The notes under the pieces were generated by a model that saw only the letters and a list, made by a program, of their open reading frames with translations, was not told the DNA's origin and did not search any database. Positions 1-7,374 of a stretch of 28,640 nt of DNA are shown here, in pieces. The position numbers were made by a program, and so were the translations under genes. Numbering within the stretch: the stretch's first letter is position 1; every line of letters starts with the position of its first letter. This DNA is from JBOHSA01 sp050732995 (GTDB lineage: Bacteria; Gemmatimonadota; Gemmatimonadetes; Gemmatimonadales; GWC2-71-9), in the NCBI GenBank assembly GCA_050732995.1, contig JBOHSA010000152.1, forward strand, positions 1 through 28,640. The letters are read 5' to 3'.

Positions 1-769
1 CCCCCCCCCCCCCCCAGTGGCGGTTGCGGCGCCCACCGCCCCGCTTCCGGCGTCCCGCGTCCCCCGTCCCGAGCCGGCCGGCGCTTCCTACGAGGACGTG
101 CCGCTCACGCAGATTCGCAAGACGATCGCGAAGCGCCTCTCAGCCTCCCTCGGCCCCATTCCCCACTTCTTTCTCACGACCGAAGTCGACATGGAACGGG
201 CGGCAGAGGCCCGCGAGGCGCTGAACCGCCAGCTCGGCGACCACGGCAAGATCTCGTTCAACGATATCGTCCTCAAAGCCGTCGCCCTCGCGCTCACCAA
301 GCACGGCGCCTGCAACGCCTGGTTCCAGGGGGAGCACATCCGGTACTGGCACGAGGTGCACATCGGCATGGCCGTCGCGATCGAGGACGGCCTGATCACG
401 CCGGTGATCCGGCACGCCGACCGCAAGTCGCTCGCCCAGATCGGCACCGAGGCCCGCGACCTCGCGCAGCGCGCGCGCAACCGCCGGCTGACGCCCGAGG
501 AGTACACGGGATCGACGTTCAGCGTCTCGAACCTCGGGATGTTCGACATCGACCAGTTCACGGCGGTCATCAATCCGCCGGAGGCCGGGATCCTGGCGGT
601 CGGGACCATCGCGCCGCGGGCCGTGGCGTTGGACGGCCAGGTGACCGTCCGGCGGCGGCTGCGGCTGACGCTGAGCTGCGACCATCGCGTGATCGACGGC
701 GCCACGGGCGCGGCGTTTCTGCAGACGCTGAAGCAGATGCTGGAGAATCCATTGGCGATGCTGGTGTGA
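1..769 (+). CDS. 2-oxo-acid dehydrogenase E2 (dihydrolipoyl acyltransferase), 5' partial
   Basis: The catalytic core of the E2 subunit of a pyruvate or branched-chain 2-oxo-acid dehydrogenase complex, which transfers the acyl group from lipoate to CoA. The frame is open to the left edge; its first codons are a run of CCC giving polyproline, followed by an Ala/Pro linker of about 25 residues. Linkers of this kind join the lipoyl and subunit-binding domains to the core, so those domains lie outside the window. The core begins near YEDVPLTQIRKTIAKRL and ends with the active-site signature DHRVIDG (His at about codon 223 and Asp 227, counting from the GTG at 17). That GTG is probably internal and not the true start. 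The E3 gene follows after 12 bp, so the two are almost surely co-transcribed. The substrate (pyruvate or branched-chain) cannot be told from this part. Confidence 0.9.
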   Translation, partial: PPPPPVAVAAPTAPLPASRVPRPEPAGASYEDVPLTQIRKTIAKRLSASLGPIPHFFLTTEVDMERAAEAREALNRQLGDHGKISFNDIVLKAVALALTKHGACNAWFQGEHIRYWHEVHIGMAVAIEDGLITPVIRHADRKSLAQIGTEARDLAQRARNRRLTPEEYTGSTFSVSNLGMFDIDQFTAVINPPEAGILAVGTIAPRAVALDGQVTVRRRLRLTLSCDHRVIDGATGAAFLQTLKQMLENPLAMLV

Positions 770-781
770 AAGGGGATCCAC

Positions 782-2170
782 TTGGCTAGCTTCGACGTCA
801 TCATCCTGGGCGGCGGCCCGGCGGGCTACGTCGCGGGTATCCGGTCCGCGCAGCTCGGGCTCACGACCGCCGTCGTGGAGCAGGAGCGGCTCGGGGGCGT
901 GTGCGTCAACATCGGCTGCATCCCCACCAAAGCCCTACTCCACTCGGCGTACATCGCGAACCTGCTCACGGAGGCCAAAGACTTCGGCGTCGAGGCTGGA
1001 CCCGTCAAGACCGACTACGGCGTCGCGATGAAGCGCTCGCGGCGCGTCGCGGACCAGAACTCGAAGGGCGTCGAGTTCCTGATGAAAAAGCACAAGATCA
1101 CGGTCCTCAAAGGCACCGGCGTCCTGCAGCCCGGCCGCAAGGTCAAGGTCGGGGGTGACGTCCATCAGGCGACTAAGGCCGTGATCGTCGCCACGGGCTC
1201 GCGGGTGAAGGGGATTCCCCAGATCGGGCTCGAGATCAACAAGGCGACGGTGATTTCCTCGGACGAGGCGCTGCTGCTGGAGAAGCTCCCACCTTCCCTG
1301 ATCATCGTGGGCGCCGGCGCCGTGGGGATGGAGTTTGCCGACATCTTCGCCGCCTTCGGCGCGAAGGTCACGCTCATCGAGGCGCTGCCCCGGATCCTGC
1401 CGCTCGAAGACGCCGAAGCCTCGGACACGCTGGCGAAGAGCTACAAGAAGCGCGGCATCACCGTGATCGCCGGCGCCAAGGTCACCAAGGCCGCCGTAGG
1501 GAAGGATAAGGTCGTCCTGGACGTCGAGGTCGGCGGCGCCCGACAGCAGGTGGAGGCGGCGGCCGTCCTGATGGCCGCGGGCCGGGCGGTGAACACCGAG
1601 CACCTCGGGCTCCAGGAGTGCGGCATTCAGCTCACGGACCAGGGCTTCATTCGGGTCGACCAGAACCTCCAGACGACCGCGCCGGGCTACTACGCGATCG
1701 GCGACGTCGCCGGCCCGCCGATGCTGGCGCACAAGGGCAGCCGAGAAGGCGTCTTCGTCGCCGAGCGGCTGGCTGGTCGCACACCGCATTCGATCAAGTA
1801 CGACAACGTGCCGAGCGTGACGTACTGCCACCCGGAGGTCGCGAGCATCGGCCTCACCGAAGACCAGTGCAAGGAGCGCAAGCTCGAGTACGTGGCCGGC
1901 CGCTTCCCCTTTTCGGCCAACGGTCGGGCGCGCGGCACAGGGCAGACCGAGGGGTTCGTGAAGATCCTCCGCGACCGGGAGTACGGCGAGATCCTCGGGG
2001 CCCACATCGTCGGAGCGCATGCCTCCGAGATGATCCACGAGCTCGCGGTCGCCCGGGAGAACGAATACACCGTGGAAGAGGTCGACCTGGCCATCCACGC
2101 GCATCCGACCATGTCCGAGGCGGTGGCGGAAGCGGCCCTCGATTCGCTCGGGCGGGTGATGCACCTCTGA
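782..2170 (+). CDS. lpdA: dihydrolipoamide dehydrogenase (E3)
   Basis: A flavoprotein that reoxidises dihydrolipoamide on E2 and passes electrons to NAD+. The 462-residue length is normal for the family. Visible parts are the N-terminal FAD-binding GGGPAG (residues 10-15), the redox-active disulfide C41/C46 in GGVCVNIGCIP, the NAD-binding GAGAVG near residue 175, the second FAD motif around YAIGDV, and the C-terminal catalytic HAHPTMSE with His441 and Glu446. The start is TTG at 782: an AGGGGA ribosome site (771-776) stands 5 bases before it. The stop TGA overlaps a possible CTG start of the next gene. With E2 upstream and lipB downstream, the cluster serves lipoate-dependent dehydrogenases. 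Confidence 0.96.
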   Translation: MASFDVIILGGGPAGYVAGIRSAQLGLTTAVVEQERLGGVCVNIGCIPTKALLHSAYIANLLTEAKDFGVEAGPVKTDYGVAMKRSRRVADQNSKGVEFLMKKHKITVLKGTGVLQPGRKVKVGGDVHQATKAVIVATGSRVKGIPQIGLEINKATVISSDEALLLEKLPPSLIIVGAGAVGMEFADIFAAFGAKVTLIEALPRILPLEDAEASDTLAKSYKKRGITVIAGAKVTKAAVGKDKVVLDVEVGGARQQVEAAAVLMAAGRAVNTEHLGLQECGIQLTDQGFIRVDQNLQTTAPGYYAIGDVAGPPMLAHKGSREGVFVAERLAGRTPHSIKYDNVPSVTYCHPEVASIGLTEDQCKERKLEYVAGRFPFSANGRARGTGQTEGFVKILRDREYGEILGAHIVGAHASEMIHELAVARENEYTVEEVDLAIHAHPTMSEAVAEAALDSLGRVMHL

Positions 2171-2604
2171 GCGACCGGGATCCCCTGGCCATCGGCCTCG
2201 GCTCGCTCGCCTGCGGGATCGGGTTGGGCGGCGGCGTCATCACGTTGACGCTCGTCGCGGTGCGCGCCTTCCAGTTCCTGGACCTCGAGCGCTACGGCGA
2301 GGCGATGTCCGACCCCTCCTTCAATCTGCTCATCGGCCTCGTCGCCGGCGTCGGCGTCGCCGCTGCGTTCGGCTGGCGCCGCAGCCTGGCGCTGGAGAAC
2401 GACTGGCAGCGCGGCGTGATCGCCGTGCTGGCGGCGGTCGGCGCCCTGCTCGTGGCGTTCCTCCTGGCCGTCCCCCTGTACCACTTCTTCGGGGTGCTGG
2501 GACTCGGCGGCCTGACCCTCGCCAGCTTCGGGTTGGGAGCCGCCGGAAGCCGGTGGGCGGTGAAAGGCGCGGGTAGCGGGACGGGGGAAGCCGGAAGCGT
2601 ATGA
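2167..2604 (+). CDS. small multi-spanning membrane protein, unknown function
   Basis: About 145 residues with three to four hydrophobic stretches: one beginning LAIGLGSLACG, one around FNLLIGLVAGVGVAAAFGW, and a long one from GVIAVLAAVGALLVAFLLAV that may be two helices. I do not recognise a family. No ATG, GTG or TTG in this frame lies just before the first hydrophobic stretch. The best placed start is CTG at 2167, which forms a CTGA overlap with the lpdA stop; the alternative TTG at 2224 would remove most of the first segment. The stop overlaps the lipB start in an ATGA, so the gene sits in a coupled chain between lpdA and lipB. Any link to lipoate metabolism is inference from position only. 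Confidence 0.6.
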   Translation: MSDRDPLAIGLGSLACGIGLGGGVITLTLVAVRAFQFLDLERYGEAMSDPSFNLLIGLVAGVGVAAAFGWRRSLALENDWQRGVIAVLAAVGALLVAFLLAVPLYHFFGVLGLGGLTLASFGLGAAGSRWAVKGAGSGTGEAGSV

Positions 2605-3290
2605 CCCGGGGCCCGCTCGACGTCGTGCTCGCCGGCCGCGTCCCGTACCGGGAGGCGCTCGCGTGGCAGCGCGCCCTCGCCCAGGCCCGGATCGACGGGC
2701 GACAGCCGCACGACGTGCTCCTCCTGCTCGAGCATCCGCCCGTCGTGACGCTGGGGCGCAACGCCCACGCGGCCCCCCCCCTGCTCCGGCCGGACGGCGG
2801 AGGCAGGGGCGGAATCGAGATCGTCGAGGTGGAGCGCGGGGGGGACGTCACCTACCACGGCCCGGGGCAGCTGGTCGGTTATCCCATCCTGGACCTGCGG
2901 CAGTACCGGCCCGATCTCCATTGGTACCTGCGCGCGCTCGAACAGGCCCTGATCGCCGGCCTCGCCGACCTCGCCATCCCCGCCGAGCGGAATCCGGGCT
3001 ATACCGGCGTCTGGACCAACGGCCGCAAGATCGCGAGCATCGGCGTCCACGTGAAACAGTGGGTCACCTGGCACGGCTTTGCGCTGAACGTGACGACGGA
3101 CCTGTCGTATTTCGACCTGATCGTGCCGTGCGGCATTCCCGGAGTGGAGATGACGTCGATGCTCCGGGAGAAGGCGGGGAGCGGGGAGCAGGGTCTCTGG
3201 GAGCAAGCGATCACCGCAGTCGTCCACGGGTTCGAGGCGGTATTCGGAGTCGAGGCGGAGAGACGTCTCACCGAACTGTCCTTCAAGTGA
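2601..3290 (+). CDS. lipB: lipoyl(octanoyl) transferase LipB
   Basis: Moves the octanoyl group from octanoyl-ACP to lipoyl domains, the first step of de novo protein lipoylation. The 229-residue protein has the family signatures GGDVTYHGPGQLVGYP (residues 80-95), GRKIASIG with the conserved Lys143, and the thiol nucleophile Cys177 in PCGIPG. A short low-complexity insert (PLLRPDGGGRGG) precedes the first signature. The ATG overlaps the stop of the membrane protein (ATGA), indicating translational coupling. Its product would modify the E2 encoded 2 kb upstream. No lipA is seen in the window. The GTG of the decayed gene that follows overlaps the lipB stop (GTGA). Confidence 0.95.
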   Translation: MTRGPLDVVLAGRVPYREALAWQRALAQARIDGRQPHDVLLLLEHPPVVTLGRNAHAAPPLLRPDGGGRGGIEIVEVERGGDVTYHGPGQLVGYPILDLRQYRPDLHWYLRALEQALIAGLADLAIPAERNPGYTGVWTNGRKIASIGVHVKQWVTWHGFALNVTTDLSYFDLIVPCGIPGVEMTSMLREKAGSGEQGLWEQAITAVVHGFEAVFGVEAERRLTELSFK

Positions 3291-3540
3291 AGGATCGCGT
3301 TCCCCCCGGACAGATTCTGACGACTAAGTAGCCGGTCCTGCATTACGGAACCGTGCCCGGGGGGACACGACCGAGTGGACCTTCGAGGTCTCCGGCCTCG
3401 TCGCGCGACCCTTCACGCTCAGCTACGACGAGCTGCTGACGCTCCCCCGCCGGACGGTGGTGTGCGACATCCACTGCGTCACCACGTGGAGCCGGTTGGA
3501 CAACACCTTCGAGGGGGTGCTGGTGCAGGCGGTTCCGTAG
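3287..3540 (+). pseudogene. remnant of a sulfite-oxidase-like molybdopterin oxidoreductase gene
   Basis: The reading starts at GTG 3287, overlapping the lipB stop, and gives VKDRVPPGQILTTK. It then meets TAG at 3329, where the family usually has Trp (K-W-P-V-L-H-Y-G). The same frame continues as PVLHYGTVP to about 3358. Between 3358 and 3370, in a G-rich stretch, the frame changes and continues as TEWTFEVSGLVARPF, then VVCDIHCVTTWSRLDN, ending at TAG 3538-3540 after LVQAVP. This is the N-terminal half of the Oxidored_molyb fold (COG2041, YedY/SuoX-like), including the Cys in DIHCVT that normally binds the molybdenum cofactor. The rest of the expected roughly 200-residue protein is absent; the M20 gene ends 11 bases later. 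Family assignment is from remembered conserved motifs. Confidence 0.75.
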
Positions 3541-3550
3541 GACGCCTGTG

Positions 3551-4891
3551 TTAGACGCCTCCAGCTTTTCCCAGCAGCTCGTAGAATCGCCGAAAAACCC
3601 GAATCCCATCCCAGAGCTGCTTGAGATCCAGTTTTTCGTCGGGGGCGTGCAGCCGGTCGTCCGGCAAGCCGATGCCCGTGAGGATCACCGGGGCGCCGCT
3701 CGCGCCGAGGGCCGGCACGACCGGAATGGATCCGCCGGCGCGCGCCGGCACCGTTCCCCGCCCCACCACTTCCTGGAAGGCCTGATCGAGCAGCCGGAAG
3801 GCGGGGTGCGACACTTCGATCTGCGCGGGATCCGCCCCGTGGAGGAAGCGGACGGTGGTGCTCGCGTGTTTGGGCGCGAGACGCCGCACGGCCGCAGCGA
3901 ACTGGCGCTGCACCGTCTGCAGCCGCTGGTTGGGGACCAGGCGCAGGCTCACCTTTGCCGTGGCCGTCGCCGGGATCACGGTCTTCGCCCCCGCTCCCGT
4001 GAAGCCGCCGAGGATCCCGTGGATTTCGAAGGTCGGCAGCGCCCAGAGCCGCTCCAGCACGGAGTACCGCTTGAGGCCGGTCAGGGCCCGGGCCTGCACC
4101 CGCTTGGTCAGGAATTCCCGTTCGTTGAACGGCAGCCGCTTCCACGCCGTGCGCTCCGCCCGCGAGGGCGTCTGCACCGCGGCATAGAGCCCGGGGACGT
4201 TGATCCGCCCGTCGGGCCCCTTCAGGCGTCCGAGCAGGCGGCAGAGCTCCTCGTGCGCGTTCGGCGCGGCGCCGCCGTATTCGCCCGAATGCAGATCCGT
4301 TTTCGCCGTGCGGACCGTGAGCTCGGCGTAACAGATCCCCCGGAGCGCGGTGTACACCGCCGGCCACTCGGGTGCGACGTAGGCCATATCCGCCACGAGG
4401 ACGGCGTCGGCCTGCGTGCGGTGGGGCTCCTGCGCCAGGAGGTCGAACAGGACTTTGCTGCCGAATTCCTCCTCGCCCTCGATCAGGAACCGGAAGTTGA
4501 CCGGCGGGCGGCCGCCCGACGCCTCGATGGCCTTCAGCAGGCAGAAGACTTGGCCCTTGTCGTCGGCGCTGCCGCGCGCGTAAAGCCGGCCGTGGCGCAC
4601 GGTCGGCTCGAACGGCGGGGTCGTCCACTCCGCGAGGGGATCGGGCGGCTGCACGTCGTAGTGGCCGTAGAGGAGGAGCGTGGGCGCGCCCGGCACGTCC
4701 GGGCCGACGCCCCACACGACGGGATGCGTCTGGCTGCCGAGCAACGCCACGTCGCGGCAGCCGAGCCGGCGCAGCTCCGCCGCGACCCAGCCGGCGGCCG
4801 TGCGACAGTCTTCCGTGTGCGCGGGGCTGGTCGACACCGACGGAATGCGGAGAAAATCGGAGAGCTCGCGGAGGTATCGGTCGGCATCCAT
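3551..4891 (-). CDS. M20 family metallopeptidase (dipeptidase-like)
   Basis: A 446-residue zinc peptidase of the M20 group, closest in motif layout to carnosinase/CNDP-type dipeptidases, which cleave short peptides in the cytoplasm. Seen metal-site motifs: GHYDVQP (His77, Asp79), ARGSADDKG with bridging Asp110, and EGEEEFGS with the general base and ligand near Glu141/Glu142. The inserted dimerisation domain follows from about residue 195 (DMAYVAPEWPAVYTALRG, then TDLHSGEYGG). The ATG at 4891 has no clear Shine-Dalgarno site, but a -10-like TACATT lies 8 bases before it, so the message may be leaderless. The gene is divergent from the TPR gene and ends next to the molybdoenzyme remnant. The true substrate is unknown. 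Confidence 0.92.
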   Translation of the reverse strand: MDADRYLRELSDFLRIPSVSTSPAHTEDCRTAAGWVAAELRRLGCRDVALLGSQTHPVVWGVGPDVPGAPTLLLYGHYDVQPPDPLAEWTTPPFEPTVRHGRLYARGSADDKGQVFCLLKAIEASGGRPPVNFRFLIEGEEEFGSKVLFDLLAQEPHRTQADAVLVADMAYVAPEWPAVYTALRGICYAELTVRTAKTDLHSGEYGGAAPNAHEELCRLLGRLKGPDGRINVPGLYAAVQTPSRAERTAWKRLPFNEREFLTKRVQARALTGLKRYSVLERLWALPTFEIHGILGGFTGAGAKTVIPATATAKVSLRLVPNQRLQTVQRQFAAAVRRLAPKHASTTVRFLHGADPAQIEVSHPAFRLLDQAFQEVVGRGTVPARAGGSIPVVPALGASGAPVILTGIGLPDDRLHAPDEKLDLKQLWDGIRVFRRFYELLGKAGGV

Positions 4892-4899
4892 GGCGCCGA

Positions 4900-4905
4900 A
4901 ATGTA
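4900..4905 (-). promoter_or_regulatory. possible -10 element of the M20 peptidase gene
   Basis: On the minus strand this reads TACATT followed by TC, close to TATAAT and to the TAnnTTTG element of Bacteroidetes. It lies 8 bases before the ATG at 4891, which would place transcription start at or beside the start codon. The -35 region 17 bases upstream (TGGCTA) is weak. Confidence 0.3.
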
Positions 4906-4944
4906 GAGATGGCGGGTGCTGCTAGCCAGCGATCCGGCGGGAGA

Positions 4945-4950
4945 TAGATT
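4945..4950 (+). promoter_or_regulatory. possible -10 element of the TPR gene
   Basis: TAGATT followed by TG fits TAnnTTTG exactly. It ends 7 bases before the ATG at 4958, so the TPR message may start at its ATG. No convincing -35 hexamer is visible, so the call rests on the -10 and its spacing alone. Confidence 0.35.
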
Positions 4951-4957
4951 TGGCGCC

Positions 4958-6091
4958 ATGCGGACGACCGCTTCGTACGACCTGTTCCCCGACGCGCCGA
5001 GCGAGCGGGCGATGGTCCGCGCGCGGTGGCTGGCCCGCGAAGGGCGCGTCGCCGATGCAGAGGCCGCCTACCGGGACGTGCTGCACGCGCATCCCGAGTT
5101 CAAACCCTGCTGGGCGGAGTATTTCGAGCTGCTGCGCCGCCACGGCCGCCCTGAGGAAGCGCTGCGGCTCGCCGACGGGGCCCGAGGCCAGTTCGGGGAG
5201 ACCGCCTTCCCTTATACGCTGCGCGGCGCGGCGTTGATCGAGCTGGACCGCTTCCGCGACGCCCTACAGGCGCTGGAACAGGCGCTGGAGCGCGACCCCG
5301 ACCTGGCCCTGGCGTGGCACGAGCTGGGCTACGCCGCCTACCGCCTGGGGGACAAGAACCGGGCCCTGCTCGCGCTGGACCGCGCCTTCGCGCTGGAGCC
5401 GCACACCGAGACGCTCAGGCTGCGGGGCCGCATCCTGCGTGAAGCGGGGCGCTATCAGGCCGCGGAGGTCGCGTTCGAGGGGGCGGCGCAGGCGGCCGAG
5501 CATGTGGAGCAGCGGCAGGGGGCCGAGCGCGAGATCGTCGCCACTCGCCGGTACGCGTTCTACGCGCCGCGCCGGCCGGACGATCTCAGCCCCGGCGAGC
5601 GCTGGTTCGCCGACACGGGGACCGTGGTGCTCGCCCCGGACGCGGGGCCCGTGGCGCCAAGCGACGAAGCCTTGATGAAGGCTCTGCTCGAGCTGGCGCA
5701 CGACCGCGGCTGGCGGTTCGGCCAGGTGGTGGCGGCGGGCGGCGCGGCGGCGCGGCCCCTCTGGGTCGAGCTGGCCGCCGCGCTGCACGTGCCGCTCGTG
5801 GACCGCCCGGCCTTCGCCCTTCGCGCCGTCCCTCTGGTCGTGGCCCCCCGGCCGCTCCCGGACGACGCGGTCTGGGCCGCCTGCGCCCCCGCGGTGGCCG
5901 ACGGTGGCGCCGGCCTGGCGTTCGTGCTGGAGCACCCCGCCGAGGCGACGGCCACCGACGCCACCGACGTGATCGGGGTGCTGACCGACGGCGGCGTGCG
6001 CCGCCCCCGGATGCCCAATCCGGTCCAGGCCCTGTCTGAAGCGCAACATCCGGCCGCCCGGTTCGCGGGTCGCCGCCTTCACCTCGACTGA
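4958..6091 (+). CDS. tetratricopeptide repeat protein
   Basis: About 377 residues. The N-terminal part, roughly residues 13-170, is made of four or five TPR units with typical pairs such as GRVADAEAAYRDVLHAHPE, DRFRDALQALEQALERDPD and GDKNRALLALDRAFALEP; TPRs form a superhelix that binds partner proteins. The part after residue 185, from YAFYAPRRPDDLSPGERWF, has no repeats and I do not recognise it; it looks like a globular domain with alternating hydrophobic strands. There is no signal peptide, so the protein is probably cytoplasmic. ATG 4958 was chosen over GTG 4916 because it follows a -10-like TAGATTTG at leaderless spacing. Function is unknown. Confidence 0.8.
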   Translation: MRTTASYDLFPDAPSERAMVRARWLAREGRVADAEAAYRDVLHAHPEFKPCWAEYFELLRRHGRPEEALRLADGARGQFGETAFPYTLRGAALIELDRFRDALQALEQALERDPDLALAWHELGYAAYRLGDKNRALLALDRAFALEPHTETLRLRGRILREAGRYQAAEVAFEGAAQAAEHVEQRQGAEREIVATRRYAFYAPRRPDDLSPGERWFADTGTVVLAPDAGPVAPSDEALMKALLELAHDRGWRFGQVVAAGGAAARPLWVELAAALHVPLVDRPAFALRAVPLVVAPRPLPDDAVWAACAPAVADGGAGLAFVLEHPAEATATDATDVIGVLTDGGVRRPRMPNPVQALSEAQHPAARFAGRRLHLD

Positions 6092-6097
6092 GTGTCC

Positions 6098-6111
6098 AGG
6101 AGGCCCGCCTG
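6098..6111 (+). promoter_or_regulatory. strong ribosome binding site with an in-frame CTG
   Basis: AGGAGG at 6098-6103 is followed after 5 bases by CTG 6109-6111, which is in frame with the ATG of the dehydrogenase gene at 6139. The ATG itself has no nearby Shine-Dalgarno site. This argues that translation begins at CTG and adds ten residues (TATERARAP and initiator Met) to the protein. Confidence 0.55.
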
Positions 6112-6138
6112 ACCGCTACCGAGCGCGCTCGTGCCCCG

Positions 6139-7374
6139 ATGTCCGGCAAGGCGATCGTGCAAAGCCAGTTCGTCCGCGCGGCCAACCTCATCAGCCTCGA
6201 AGACTACATGCGGCGGCTGCTGCTCACGCCGTTCCGGGAGGTGCAGGTCGAGCTGCCCGTGCGCATGGACGACGGCCGCATCGAGGTGTTTACCGGCTAC
6301 CGGATCCAGCACAACGGCGCGCGCGGCCCGTGCAAGGGCGGCATCCGCTATCACCCCGAGGCGGATCACGACGAGGTCCTCGGCCTCGCCACGATCATGA
6401 CCTGGAAGACCGCGTTGATGGACATCCCCTTCGGCGGCGCGAAGGGGGGCGTGACGGTGGACCCCAAACAGCTCTCGCACCTGGAGCTCGAACGGCTGAC
6501 GCGGCGGTTCACCCAGCGGATCGCCATCGTGCTCGGCCCGTACCGCGACATCCCGGCCCCGGACGTCAACACCAACGCCCAAGTGATGGCCTGGATTTTG
6601 GATGAGTACTCGAGCCGCCAGGGGTACACCCCCGCCGTCGTGACCGGCAAGCCGGTTTCCCTGGGCGGCTCGCTGGGTCGGGAGGAGGCGACGGGGCGGG
6701 GCGTGATGTACGTGATGGCGGAATACGCCCGGGATTTCGGCATCCCGCTGAAGGGCAGCCGGGTCGTGATCCAGGGGTTCGGGAACGTCGGTAGCCACCT
6801 GGCCCGCCTGCTGGACGCCGAGCAGGGCGCCAAGGTGATCGCCGTGAGCGACGTGAACGGCGGCATCGTGAACGAGGGCGGGCTCGACGTGCCCGGGCTC
6901 CTGGCCCACGCCGCGGCGCGCCGGCCAGTGTCGGAGTGGAAGGGCGGCAAGGCGATCACGAACGAGCAGCTCTGGACCATACCGTGCGACTGGCTCGTGC
7001 CGGCGGCGCTCGGCGGCGTGATCAGCAAGGAGGCGAACGCCGGGACGATCCCCTGCAAGGTCGTGGTGGAGGGGGCGAACGAGCCCACCACGCCGACGGC
7101 CGACCTCATTCTGGCGGAACGGGGGATCGCCGTGTTGCCGGACTTTCTCGCCAACGCCGGCGGCGTGACGGTGAGCTACTACGAGTGGGCGCAGAACCTC
7201 CAGCAATACCGCTGGACCCACGAGCAGGTGAACCGCGAGCTCAAGGCGACGATCACCAAGGCCTACGCGGCCGTGCGCGATCTCGCCAAGGACAAGGGCG
7301 TGACATTCCGCACGGCCGCGTATGCGATCGCGCTGCAACGGGTGGCGGAGGCGGAGCGACTGCGGGGAAACTAG
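6139..7374 (+). CDS. Glu/Leu/Phe/Val dehydrogenase (glutamate dehydrogenase type)
   Basis: Interconverts glutamate and 2-oxoglutarate plus ammonia with NAD(P), linking carbon and nitrogen metabolism. The 411 residues fit the short hexameric family. Seen: substrate-binding Lys in GPCKGG (66) and TWK (90), catalytic Lys102 in PFGGAKGG, the conserved Asp142 in PAPDVNT, and the Rossmann motif GFGNVG (213-218). The substrate pocket motifs (GGAKGG, PAPDVNT) favour glutamate over leucine, but this is not certain. The conservative start is ATG 6139; an AGGAGG at 6098 points instead to CTG 6109. The last codon TAG is part of CTAG, whose other strand is the stop of the convergent aminopeptidase gene. 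Confidence 0.94.
   Translation: MSGKAIVQSQFVRAANLISLEDYMRRLLLTPFREVQVELPVRMDDGRIEVFTGYRIQHNGARGPCKGGIRYHPEADHDEVLGLATIMTWKTALMDIPFGGAKGGVTVDPKQLSHLELERLTRRFTQRIAIVLGPYRDIPAPDVNTNAQVMAWILDEYSSRQGYTPAVVTGKPVSLGGSLGREEATGRGVMYVMAEYARDFGIPLKGSRVVIQGFGNVGSHLARLLDAEQGAKVIAVSDVNGGIVNEGGLDVPGLLAHAAARRPVSEWKGGKAITNEQLWTIPCDWLVPAALGGVISKEANAGTIPCKVVVEGANEPTTPTADLILAERGIAVLPDFLANAGGVTVSYYEWAQNLQQYRWTHEQVNRELKATITKAYAAVRDLAKDKGVTFRTAAYAIALQRVAEAERLRGN

Noticed and set aside
1..15. Poly-C at the window start as a possible assembly artefact or repeat
   Set aside because: The run encodes Pro in frame with the E2 linker, which is naturally Pro-rich, so it is explained by the gene.
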